Source: Pseudoxanthomonas suwonensis
Lineage (GTDB): Bacteria > Pseudomonadota > Gammaproteobacteria > Xanthomonadales > Xanthomonadaceae
Reading direction: 5' to 3'
Length of the DNA: 36,574 nt
Assembly: GCA_003240695.1 (NCBI GenBank)
Contig: QFNC01000027.1
Location: 1-36,574, forward strand
Under the pieces are notes generated by a model. It saw nothing but the letters and a program-made list of their open reading frames with translations. It searched no databases and was not told the DNA's origin. Below are positions 24,411 to 31,970 of the stretch, one piece after another (position 1 is the stretch's first letter; the number at the start of each line of letters is the position of its first letter). The translations under genes and the position numbers were made by a program.

Positions 24411-24534
24411 GCGGGGAGTTCCTGGAAGAGGCGGAGCAGCGGACAACGGCGAACAGCCGCCATCGCCACGACCGACGTATCTTCCAGCAAAGTGGGTGCG
24501 CAGCCGCGTATTGCATGCCGCTACTGTAGCGGCA
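24411..24534 (-). promoter_or_regulatory. Candidate trp leader: Trp-rich small ORF and SD-pairing inverted repeat
   Basis: On the minus strand an ATG at 24516 opens a frame whose codons 11, 17 and 19 are TGG, within an Arg-rich run. It continues across the trpE start and ends at 24373 (47 codons). An 8-bp perfect inverted repeat links CTGGAAGA at codon 11 (24487-24480) to TCTTCCAG (24429-24422), which includes the first two bases of the AGGA before trpE. A second perfect repeat, TGCCGCTAC-a-GTAGCGGCA (24516-24534), immediately precedes and overlaps the ATG and could be an operator. Attenuation or ribosome-stalling control is inference. Confidence 0.4.
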
Positions 24535-24566
24535 GCGCGGGGCGTTCGGCCACTGGGTGATCACGA

Positions 24567-25541
24567 TCACGCCATCGGCACGGGGTCGTCGTCCGGGTGT
24601 TGCCGATGCAACAGTGCACATTGCGTGGGCAGATGCATGCGCAGCCGCTGCGGCACGCACTGCACCCGCGCGGTCGTGCAAGCGCGTGGCTCGCCGTCCA
24701 GATTCAGGGTAAGAGCGCCATCCAGCGCGACGATCTGCACCCAGGGCAGCCGGGCCCGCACCGCCAGTTCCTCCACTGCGCCCTGCTTGCCCTGTGCCAG
24801 CACCGTGCCCAGGGCCGAGGCCATGCCGTCCCCTTCGGGAATGATGGTCACGTCCAGCAGGCCGTCGTCGATGCAGGCATCGGGGCACAGCGGCTGTCCG
24901 CCGCCGGCCTGGCGTGCGTTGCCGATGCCCAGCGCCAGAAAGCCGCCCTGCCATTCCAGGCCGGGGCCGTGCAGCTGCGCACGCACCGGCTCGACCTTGG
25001 CCAATTGGCCCAATCCGCTCACCACGTAGGCCACCCCGCCCAGCACCTTCTTCAACAGGTCATTGGTTTCGCTGGTGACCTGGGTGCCGAAACCGCCGCT
25101 GGCCATGTTGATCACCCAGCAGCGTTGCCCGTGGTCCGCCGCGTCCAGCTGCAGCAGGTCGATCAGCACAGCCTGCTGCTGCAGCACCTGCCACGCGGCG
25201 TCGGGCGTGTCGGGAATGCCAGCGGCGACGGCGAAGTCGTTGGCGGTTCCCATCGGGATCAGGGCCAAGGCGGGCAGCACCTTCGACGACGGCTCGGCCA
25301 AGTCGGCCAGCGCACTGGCGACCAGCCCCAACGTGCCGTCTCCGCCGGCGGCCACCACGCTGTCCGCGCCCATGGCGACGGCTTCGCCGACCATGCGCCG
25401 GGCGTCGTCCGGCTCCCAGGTCACCCGCACCTCCACCCGTTCGCCGCGATGGCGAGCAGCCTGCACGGTGTCGCGCAGAATCTCGTCGGCTGCCGATTTG
25501 CCGTTCAACACCAGATAACGGAGAGGGGATGCGTTGGCCAT
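24567..25541 (-). CDS. yegS: YegS-like lipid kinase (diacylglycerol kinase catalytic family)
   Basis: A 324-aa ATP-dependent lipid kinase. The N-terminal domain has the nucleotide-binding GGDGTL (66-71) and PMGTANDFA; the C-terminal domain has the NMASGGFG segment and DGLLDVTIIPEG. This pattern matches E. coli YegS, which phosphorylates phosphatidylglycerol in vitro and depends on divalent metal. The basic C-terminal tail is a little longer than in YegS. On the same strand as trpE, 156 nt upstream of it, and divergent from the FNR-family gene. Confidence 0.9.
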   Translation of the reverse strand: MANASPLRYLVLNGKSAADEILRDTVQAARHRGERVEVRVTWEPDDARRMVGEAVAMGADSVVAAGGDGTLGLVASALADLAEPSSKVLPALALIPMGTANDFAVAAGIPDTPDAAWQVLQQQAVLIDLLQLDAADHGQRCWVINMASGGFGTQVTSETNDLLKKVLGGVAYVVSGLGQLAKVEPVRAQLHGPGLEWQGGFLALGIGNARQAGGGQPLCPDACIDDGLLDVTIIPEGDGMASALGTVLAQGKQGAVEELAVRARLPWVQIVALDGALTLNLDGEPRACTTARVQCVPQRLRMHLPTQCALLHRQHPDDDPVPMA

Positions 25542-25582
25542 CCGGCAAGCCTAGCGCGATGCCGGTTCGGCATCAGGTGAAA

Positions 25583-25597
25583 ACACTGCGGCAGTGT
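25583..25597. repeat. Compact inverted repeat upstream of yegS
   Basis: ACACTGC-g-GCAGTGT is a perfect 7-bp inverted repeat about 42 nt before the yegS start. Read on the minus strand it is followed by TTTT, so it could be a small terminator (5-bp stem, 5-nt loop) or a repressor operator. The remainder of the 227-nt gap between yegS and the FNR-type gene holds another small hairpin (CGGGG-tgaa-CCCCG, 25636-25649) and no gene. Confidence 0.4.
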
Positions 25598-25768
25598 CGA
25601 TGTCGCTCGGTCACGGCAGCATGGGTGGTCATTGCCGGGGTGAACCCCGCAGGCCGGATGCTTCCAGTCTGCCGGGCGAGCCTCCGTGCTGGGGCTTCGG
25701 CGTTCCTGCATGGCCATTAGCAGCCGCGCCGGCTCGCGCCCCGTGCCGCAGTTCCGTACCATGTGCGC

Positions 25769-26524
25769 ATGTCGCGTCCCGCCGTTTTCCCGCAGTCGAC
25801 CCCCGAGACCATGGCCGATGACGGTTCGGCGGCCGATTTCTGCTCGACGTGCGCGTTCTCGCAGGCCTGCCTGGACCAGGGCATGGACAAGAGCGCGCTG
25901 GCCGAGCTGCACGTGCTGGTCAACCATGTCGGCCCGTTCCATGCCGGCGCGCACATCTTCCGCGAGGGCGACCCGTTCGAGGCCATCGCTGCGGTGCGCG
26001 CGGGCACGGTGAAGACCTACGTGGTGGATGCCGAGGGCCGCGAACACGTGCTGGGCTTCCATCTGCCCGGCGAGGTGATCGGCCTGAACGCGATCCATGC
26101 CGATCGCTATCCCTGCAATGCGGTGGCGCTGGACACGGTGCAGCTGTGCTGGTTCTCGTTTCCGCGCATTTCCGTTCTGGCGACGCGCCTGCCGGGGGTG
26201 CAGCAGCAGCTGTTCCGCCTGCTCAGCCGCGACATCGGCCGCGCCTCGCTGCTGGCCGGGGACTTCACCGCCGACCAGCGCATGGCGGCCTTCTTCGTCA
26301 GCCTGTCGCGGCGGCTGTCGGCGCGGGGTTTCTCCGCCACCCGCTTCCAGCTGACGATGTCGCGCACCGATATCGCCAACTACCTGCGCCTGGCCCCGGA
26401 AACCGTCAGCCGCGTGCTGCGCCGCTTCCAGGACGACGGCCTGCTGCGGATCGAACGCCGCCAGGTGGAGCTGCAGGCACCCGACCGCGTGCAGTCCCTG
26501 GCGGCCGCCGTGCTGCGCGACTGA
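25769..26524 (+). CDS. FNR/ANR-family oxygen-responsive regulator
   Basis: Crp/FNR-superfamily activator. Of 251 aa, the N-terminus has C25-x2-C28-x5-C34 and a fourth cysteine C116 (RYPCNAV), the arrangement that binds the oxygen-labile [4Fe-4S] cluster of FNR. A cyclic-nucleotide-type beta-roll and long helix follow. The C-terminal helix-turn-helix has PETVSRVLRRFQDD, with the E-x-x-S-R recognition residues that read TTGAT/TTGAC half-sites. The start could be GTG 25763, ATG 25769 or ATG 25811. It lies directly upstream of norB and most probably drives the FNR-type sites at 26543, 28972 and 31895. Confidence 0.93.
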   Translation: MSRPAVFPQSTPETMADDGSAADFCSTCAFSQACLDQGMDKSALAELHVLVNHVGPFHAGAHIFREGDPFEAIAAVRAGTVKTYVVDAEGREHVLGFHLPGEVIGLNAIHADRYPCNAVALDTVQLCWFSFPRISVLATRLPGVQQQLFRLLSRDIGRASLLAGDFTADQRMAAFFVSLSRRLSARGFSATRFQLTMSRTDIANYLRLAPETVSRVLRRFQDDGLLRIERRQVELQAPDRVQSLAAAVLRD

Positions 26525-26542
26525 GCGCGTGAGCCCTGCGCC

Positions 26543-26556
26543 TTGACCTAGGTCAG
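26543..26556 (+). promoter_or_regulatory. FNR/DNR-type site before norB
   Basis: TTGAC-ctag-GTCAG, compared with the FNR consensus TTGAT-N4-ATCAA and the DNR-like TTGAC-N4-GTCAA. If it acts at -41.5, transcription would begin near 26591, about 10 nt before the strong GAGGAG of norB. It lies in the 88-nt gap after the regulator gene. Confidence 0.7.
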
Positions 26557-26612
26557 GGACGCAAACGGTGCGGGCGACCACCATCTCCGCGTTGAACAAC
26601 GAGGAGAACACG

Positions 26613-28913
26613 ATGTCCACCACCAAACGCCTGTGGCTGGGCCTGGGCGCGCTGCTGGTTGCCAGCTTCGCGGTCATGCTCTGGCTGGGGGGCGACCTGA
26701 TCCGCAGCAAACCTCCCATTCCCGAGCGCGTGGTCAGCACATCCGGCCACGTGATCTACACCCGCGAGGACATCCAGAAAGGGCAGGTCGTCTGGCAGAG
26801 CATGGGCGGCATGCAACTGGGCTCGATCTGGGGCCATGGCGCATTGATCGCCCCCGACTGGTCGGCCGACTGGCTGAACCGCGAGGCCAAGGCCCTGCTG
26901 GAACTGAACGCGCGTGCCGACACCGCCGAACCGTACGAGCTGCTGGACGAAGGCGAAAAAGCACGCATCCAGGCCTTGTTGAAGCCGCAGATGCGGCAGA
27001 ACACCTACGACCCGGCCAGCGGCGAACTGCGCATCAGCGATGCACGGGCACAGGCCATCGCCCAGGTGGCGGCGCACTACGACAGCGTGTTCTCCAACGA
27101 TCCGGCCACCGCCGATCTGCGCGAAACCTACGCGATGAAGGACAACACGGTACCGGATGCGGACAACCGCCGCGCACTGACCGCGTTCTTCTTCTGGACC
27201 GCCTGGGCGGCCGGCACCGAGCGGCCGGGCGACAGCAAGACCTATACCAACAACTGGCCCTACGAGCCGCTGATCGGCAATGCGCCGGCACCCAGCACGT
27301 TCATGTGGTCGATGTTCTCGATCCTGTTCATGATTGCCGGCATCGGCCTGCTGGTGTGGCATTACGCCGCCTACCACGGCAAGGAGCCGCGGCCGCAGCC
27401 GCCGGCGCAGGATCCGCTGATGGGGCTGCAGCTGACCCCGTCGATGAAGGCCACGGCCAAGTACTTCTGGGTGGTGATCGCGCTGTTCCTGGCACAGATC
27501 GCCTTGGGTGCGGCCACCGCGCACTATCAGGTGGAAGGGCAGGAAGCCTACGGCATCAAGCTGGCGGAATTCCTGCCGTACTCGCTCACCCGCAGCTGGC
27601 ACACCCAGCTGGCGGTGCTGTGGATCGCCACTGCGTGGCTCGGCACCGGCCTGTACATCGGCCCCGCCATCTCCGGGCACGAGCCGAAATTCCAGCGGCT
27701 GGGCGTCAATGTCCTGTTCGTCTGCCTGCTGGTCATCGTGGTCGGCGCCTTCACCGGCCAGTGGTTCGCGGTGATGCAGAAGATGGGCCTGGCCAACAAC
27801 TTCTGGTTCGGCCACCAGGGCTGGGAATACGTGGACATCGGCCGCTTCTGGCAGCTGTTCCTGTTCGTGGGCCTGATCCTGTGGCTGGTGCTGGTGGGCC
27901 GCGCGCTGTGGCCCGCCCTCAAGCGCAAGGACGACACCTCCTCGATCGTCGGGCTGCTGTTCCTGTCCACCGTCGCCATCGGCTTGTTCTATGGCGCCGG
28001 CCTGATGTGGGGCGAGGACAGCCACATCTCGGTGGTCGAGTACTGGCGCTGGTGGGTGGTGCACCTGTGGGTGGAAGGCTTCTTCGAGGTCTTCGCCGTG
28101 GCCGTGATCAGCTTCCTGTTCGTCAAGCTGGGGCTGGTGCGCGGCAAGGTGGCCACCGAGGCGGTGCTGTTCGCCACCATCGTGTACCTCACCGGCGGGG
28201 TGCTGGGCATGTTCCACCACCTGTACTTCGCCGGCACGACCACCGCGGCGGTGGCGCTCGGCGCCAGTTTCTCGGCACTGGAAGTGGTGCCGCTGGCGAT
28301 CATCGGCCTGGAGGCGTACGACACCTGGTCGCACGGCAGGGCCACGCCGTGGATGGCCCGCTACCGCTGGCCGATCATGTTCTTCCTGGCGGTGAGCTTC
28401 TGGAACCTGGTGGGCGCGGGCCTGTTCGGCTTCCTCATCAACACGCCGCTGGCGCTGTACTACATGCAGGGCCTGAACCTGACCCCGCTGCATGGCCACA
28501 CCGCACTGTTCGGCGTGTACGGCATGCTGGGCATCGGCCTGATGCTGTTCTGCCTGCGCGGCCTGAAGCCGACGGCACTGTGGCACCCCGGCCTGCTGAA
28601 GGGATCGTTCTGGGCGCTGAACATCGGCCTGATGCTGATGGCCCTGCTGACCCTGCTGCCGATGGGCGTGCTGCAGCTCAATGCCGCGCTGGAGCACGGC
28701 TATGCCTATGCACGCGGGGCCGAGTTCATGGGCAAGCCGATCTTCGACGTGCTGGTGTGGATGCGCATGCCCGGCGACCTGGTGTTCACCGCCGGTGCGG
28801 CGCTGCTGGCCTGGTTCGTGACCCGGCACTGGCTGATGCCGGTGGCCGACCCGGCGCTGGACCAGACCACCCGCAGCGACGTGGCGGAGGCGATCCAGCA
28901 GGACGTGGTCTGA
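26613..28913 (+). CDS. norB: Quinol-dependent nitric oxide reductase (qNOR)
   Basis: Inner-membrane haem-copper-superfamily enzyme reducing 2 NO to N2O with electrons from quinol. The 766 aa match the single-subunit form. There is an N-terminal membrane anchor (about 8-30), a periplasmic NorC-like domain without a haem c motif (to about 225), then about 12 further transmembrane helices. Haem and FeB ligands are visible in HTQLAVLW (near 330), HLWVEGFFEVF (near 483), MFHHLYF (near 532) and LHGHTALFG (near 625). The ATG at 26613 has GAGGAG 6 nt upstream. Preceded by an FNR-type site and followed by a strong terminator, so it is monocistronic. Confidence 0.96.
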   Translation: MSTTKRLWLGLGALLVASFAVMLWLGGDLIRSKPPIPERVVSTSGHVIYTREDIQKGQVVWQSMGGMQLGSIWGHGALIAPDWSADWLNREAKALLELNARADTAEPYELLDEGEKARIQALLKPQMRQNTYDPASGELRISDARAQAIAQVAAHYDSVFSNDPATADLRETYAMKDNTVPDADNRRALTAFFFWTAWAAGTERPGDSKTYTNNWPYEPLIGNAPAPSTFMWSMFSILFMIAGIGLLVWHYAAYHGKEPRPQPPAQDPLMGLQLTPSMKATAKYFWVVIALFLAQIALGAATAHYQVEGQEAYGIKLAEFLPYSLTRSWHTQLAVLWIATAWLGTGLYIGPAISGHEPKFQRLGVNVLFVCLLVIVVGAFTGQWFAVMQKMGLANNFWFGHQGWEYVDIGRFWQLFLFVGLILWLVLVGRALWPALKRKDDTSSIVGLLFLSTVAIGLFYGAGLMWGEDSHISVVEYWRWWVVHLWVEGFFEVFAVAVISFLFVKLGLVRGKVATEAVLFATIVYLTGGVLGMFHHLYFAGTTTAAVALGASFSALEVVPLAIIGLEAYDTWSHGRATPWMARYRWPIMFFLAVSFWNLVGAGLFGFLINTPLALYYMQGLNLTPLHGHTALFGVYGMLGIGLMLFCLRGLKPTALWHPGLLKGSFWALNIGLMLMALLTLLPMGVLQLNAALEHGYAYARGAEFMGKPIFDVLVWMRMPGDLVFTAGAALLAWFVTRHWLMPVADPALDQTTRSDVAEAIQQDVV

Positions 28914-28929
28914 TCCACGGGGTACCGAT

Positions 28930-28957
28930 GGGGCCGGCCAATGCCGGCCCCGTTTTT
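28930..28957 (+). terminator. Rho-independent terminator after norB
   Basis: A perfect 9-bp stem GGGGCCGGC / GCCGGCCCC with a 4-nt loop is followed by GTTTTT. It begins about 17 nt after the norB stop codon and ends that transcript before the nnrS promoter. Confidence 0.92.
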
Positions 28958-28971
28958 GTATGCCGCCCCCG

Positions 28972-28985
28972 ATGACCTGAATCAA
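28972..28985 (+). promoter_or_regulatory. FNR/DNR-type site before nnrS
   Basis: ATGAC-ctga-ATCAA, with the right half a perfect FNR half-site and the left half one mismatch from TTGAC. At -41.5 spacing transcription would start near 29020, with GAGAAT (29008-29013) as the -10. That would place the start of the mRNA at the second candidate start codon of nnrS. Confidence 0.6.
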
Positions 28986-29011
28986 GGCACCGGCAACGGC
29001 TTGGCACGAGA

Positions 29012-30277
29012 ATGACACCCATGGCCTCCCCCCGCCCCGATCCGCCCGCACCCGCACTGTCCCTGGACCCACGCCTGCTGGCCGCCGCCCCGCACCGGCT
29101 GCTGTTCTTTGCCGGGGCCACCAGCGTGCTGCTGGCGATGGCCTGGTGGGCCGCGTGGCTGCTGCACCTGCGCTGGGGGTGGCCGGGTCTGCCGTCATCG
29201 CCGCTGTTCGCGGGCTGGCTGCATGCCCTGATCCTGCAATACCAGGTGCTGCCACCGTTCATGTTCGGCTTCCTGCTCACGGTGTTCCCGCGCTGGATGG
29301 GGCTGCCGGAACTGCAGCGCCGCCATTACCTGCCGGCCGGCCTGGCATTGCTGGGCGGGCAATGGGCCACCGTGCTTGGCGCGGCACTCGCACTGCCAGC
29401 GCTGCTGCATGCCGGCTGGGTGCTGACCATCGCCGGGTGGACTTGGGGACTGTGGCAGCTGGGACGCAAGCTGCTGGAAGAACGCCGCGCCGGCAAGGGC
29501 CCGACCTGGCATGCGTGGTCGTGCTTCGCGGCCATGGTCCTGGGCTGGATCGGGCTGCTGATGGCGGCGGCATGGCTGCATGGGGCCGATCCGCGGTGGG
29601 TCGTGTGGGCCATCCGACTGGGCACGTTCGGGCTGTTGCTGCCGGTGTACGTGACCGTCGCGCATCGCATGTTTCCGTTTTTCGCCGGCAACGTGGTGGC
29701 CGGTTACCGACCGTGGCGACCGCTGTGGCTGCTGCTGCCGGTCTGGGCGTTCTGCCTGGGGCATGTCCTGCTGGACAGCCTGCAGGCACAGGCATGGCTG
29801 TGGTGCGTGGATCTGCCATTCGCTGCACTGTGCGCCGGGCTCCTGTGGCGCTGGTGGCCGCGTGCGCCGGCGCCGGGGCTGCTGTGGGTGCTGTTCCTGG
29901 GTTTCGCCTGGCTGCCCGTGGCACTGGCGCTGTTCGCCTCGCAAAGCCTGTGGGCCCTGCTATACGGGGCGATGCCGCTGGGCCGCGGCCCGGTGCATGC
30001 GCTCACCATCGGCTTTTTCGGCAGCGTGTTGGTGGCGATGGTGACCCGCGTCACCCAGGGGCATTCGGGCCAGCTGCTGGCCATGCCGGCCGTGGCCTGG
30101 TTCGCATTCGCCATGCTGCAGCTTGTGGCCGTCATGCGCGTCCTGGCCGAGGCCCTGCCCGACCCGGGCGCCTGGCAGGCACTGGCCGCCTGCGGCTGGC
30201 TGCTGGCCTTCACCCCATGGGTGCTGCGCAATGCCGGCATCTACCTGCAGCCGCGCCGCGATGGCAAACCCGGCTGA
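29012..30277 (+). CDS. nnrS: NnrS family NO-responsive membrane protein
   Basis: A polytopic inner-membrane haem/copper protein of the NnrS family, which protects cells from nitrosative damage and accompanies nitrite/NO reductases. The 421 aa have about 12 predicted hydrophobic helices and the family signatures HALILQYQVLPPFMFGFLLT, VAHRMFPFF and VTRVTQGHSG, whose histidines are candidate metal/haem ligands. The start is ATG 29012 or ATG 29021 (MASPRPD); neither has a Shine-Dalgarno. First of three genes (nnrS, SirB2-like, PLP enzyme) with short gaps. Confidence 0.93.
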   Translation: MTPMASPRPDPPAPALSLDPRLLAAAPHRLLFFAGATSVLLAMAWWAAWLLHLRWGWPGLPSSPLFAGWLHALILQYQVLPPFMFGFLLTVFPRWMGLPELQRRHYLPAGLALLGGQWATVLGAALALPALLHAGWVLTIAGWTWGLWQLGRKLLEERRAGKGPTWHAWSCFAAMVLGWIGLLMAAAWLHGADPRWVVWAIRLGTFGLLLPVYVTVAHRMFPFFAGNVVAGYRPWRPLWLLLPVWAFCLGHVLLDSLQAQAWLWCVDLPFAALCAGLLWRWWPRAPAPGLLWVLFLGFAWLPVALALFASQSLWALLYGAMPLGRGPVHALTIGFFGSVLVAMVTRVTQGHSGQLLAMPAVAWFAFAMLQLVAVMRVLAEALPDPGAWQALAACGWLLAFTPWVLRNAGIYLQPRRDGKPG

Positions 30278-30299
30278 CCGGCCAAGGGAATCCCCAGCG

Positions 30300-30701
30300 A
30301 TGATGACGTTCTATCCCCAGATCAAGCTGCTGCACCTGTGGCTGGTGGGCCTGTCGGGCGGCCTGTTCGCCGTGCGCGGCCTGTGCGCACTGCTGGACAT
30401 GCGCTGGCCGCGCTGGGCCTGGGTGAAGTGGGCCAGCGTGGTCATCGACAGCCTGCTGCTGACCGCCGCGGCGATGCTGGTAACCATGCTGCCCAAGGGC
30501 TTCTTCGCCAACGGCTGGCTGGCGGTCAAGCTGGTGCTGATCGCCGTCTACATCATGCTGGGGATCGCGTCGATGCGCGCTTCGCTGTCGAAGGGGCGGC
30601 GTTGGGCCCTGTATCTGGCCGCGGTGGGCACGTTCGCGTGGGTCATCGGCATTGCCCGCATGCACCAGCCCTGGGGCTGGCTGGCATCGGTGATCGGCTG
30701 A
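30300..30701 (+). CDS. SirB2-like membrane protein
   Basis: A 133-aa protein with four hydrophobic helices starting MMTFYPQIKLLHLWLVGLSG, which fits the SirB/SirB2 family: short four-helix inner-membrane proteins with no clear activity despite the historical name. It also contains LPKGFFANGWLAVKLVLI and KGRRWALYLAA. AAGGGA lies about 10 nt upstream of two consecutive ATG codons (30300, 30303). It follows nnrS by 22 nt and is often seen beside NnrS or other denitrification genes, so it is likely co-regulated by NO or low oxygen. Confidence 0.85.
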   Translation: MMTFYPQIKLLHLWLVGLSGGLFAVRGLCALLDMRWPRWAWVKWASVVIDSLLLTAAAMLVTMLPKGFFANGWLAVKLVLIAVYIMLGIASMRASLSKGRRWALYLAAVGTFAWVIGIARMHQPWGWLASVIG

Positions 30702-30737
30702 AGGGACAATGCACCGCATGCAACCGCGGTGGCCCTC

Positions 30738-31871
30738 ATGACTGCTTCCTCCGACCGTGCATGGCTGGGCCAGGCCATCGCCACGCTGCAGCGCGAGGCC
30801 GCCCGCTCGGCTGACACCCACCTGCTGCACATGCGCTTCGCAGGATTTCCGGGCATCGATTTCTATTTCAAGGACGAGGCCGCCCATCCCACCGGCAGCC
30901 TGAAGCATCGACTGGCGCGCTCGTTGTTCCTGTACGCCCTGTGCAACGGCCGCTTGCATGCCGGGCAGGCCGTGGTGGATGCGTCCTCCGGCAGCACCGC
31001 CATCTCCGAAGCCTGGTTCGCGCGGCTGCTGGGGCTGCCGTTCACGGCGGTGATGCCCGACAGCACCTCGCCCGGCAAGATTGCCGCCATCCGCGAACTG
31101 GGCGCGCACTGCGACCTCACCGCGCCCGGCCTGTGCACGCAGCAGCGCGCCCGGGCGATTGCCGCCGAGGGCGCCTGCTTTCTCGACCAGTTCGGCCTGG
31201 CCGAACGCGCCACCGATTGGCGCGGCAACAACAACATCGCCGAATCGATCCTGGGGCAGATGGCGCGCGAGCCGCATCCGCATCCCGCCTGGATCGTGTG
31301 CGGCGCGGGCACCGGCGGCACCTCGGCCACCATCGGCCGCTACCTGCGTTACCGTGGTTTGGACACCCGCCTGTGCGTGGCCGAACCGCAGGGGCAGGTG
31401 TATGCCCAGGCCTGGCGGCAGCGCGACCGCACGGCCAGCGTCGACTGCCTCAGCCTGATCGAGGGCATCGGCCGGCAGAACGTTGAACCCAGCTTCCAGT
31501 TCGAGGTGGTGGATGCGGTGATCGAGGTGCCCGACGAGGCCTCCATCGCGGCCATGCTGCTGATCGAGGAACTGCTGGGCTTCCGCTACGGTGGTTCCAG
31601 CGGCACCAATCTGGTCGCCTGCGTGCAGCTGGCGCAGCAGATGTGCGATGCAGGCCAGCAGGGCAGCATCGTCACCCTGCTGTGCGACCGCGGCGCCCGC
31701 TACCGCGAGACGTTGTACGATCCGGACTGGCGGCGCGCGCGCGGGCTGCATGTCGATGTCCCTCTGCGCGCACTGCGCAATCAGCTCGATGCCGGCGCCA
31801 CACAAAGCCCCACCGCCACGCCTGCACGCCAGGCGGCGCAACGATCCGACGTGCGGCCGCCGGTCGCATAG
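30738..31871 (+). CDS. PLP-dependent cysteine synthase-fold enzyme (Cds1-like)
   Basis: A 377-aa fold-type II PLP enzyme. The Schiff-base lysine is K56 in HPTGSLKHR, the SSGSTAISEAW loop corresponds to the substrate-binding TSGNT loop of cysteine synthases, and CGAGTGGTS is the phosphate loop. The overall pattern is closest to the divergent cysteine synthase/L-cysteine desulfhydrase group (Cds1-like) rather than CysK, CysM or CBS, and CBS domains are absent. The start at 30738 is favoured by overlap with a 7- to 10-codon mini-ORF (ATG 30709 or 30718, TGA 30739), which may couple translation. The C-terminal 35 residues are low-complexity. Its place after nnrS suggests a sulfide- or cysteine-linked role in NO tolerance; this is inference. 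Confidence 0.82.
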   Translation: MTASSDRAWLGQAIATLQREAARSADTHLLHMRFAGFPGIDFYFKDEAAHPTGSLKHRLARSLFLYALCNGRLHAGQAVVDASSGSTAISEAWFARLLGLPFTAVMPDSTSPGKIAAIRELGAHCDLTAPGLCTQQRARAIAAEGACFLDQFGLAERATDWRGNNNIAESILGQMAREPHPHPAWIVCGAGTGGTSATIGRYLRYRGLDTRLCVAEPQGQVYAQAWRQRDRTASVDCLSLIEGIGRQNVEPSFQFEVVDAVIEVPDEASIAAMLLIEELLGFRYGGSSGTNLVACVQLAQQMCDAGQQGSIVTLLCDRGARYRETLYDPDWRRARGLHVDVPLRALRNQLDAGATQSPTATPARQAAQRSDVRPPVA

Positions 31872-31894
31872 CTGGATCCGCCACTGCCGTGGGC

Positions 31895-31908
31895 TTGACG
31901 CGCGTCAT
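31895..31908 (+). promoter_or_regulatory. FNR/DNR-type site before nirK
   Basis: TTGAC-gcgc-GTCAT, 9 of 10 bases as in the DNR-like TTGAC-N4-GTCAA. At -41.5 spacing transcription starts near 31943, 28 nt before the nirK start. It follows the PLP gene by 23 nt, so nirK probably has its own transcript. Confidence 0.68.
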
Positions 31909-31970
31909 TGCGCAACCGGCACGACTTGCGCATGCTTCATTCGCGCAACGCATCCAACGGACTTCATCCC

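Noticed and set aside
24411..24446. TTG start giving a 507-aa TrpE
   Set aside because: The extra 12 residues are Pro/Ala-rich and not typical of TrpE; GTG 24410 has a Shine-Dalgarno and the normal N-terminus.
26553..29255. 900-codon open frame on the minus strand
   Set aside because: Antisense of norB and the start of nnrS, which have clear families, a Shine-Dalgarno, an FNR-type site and a terminator on the plus strand.
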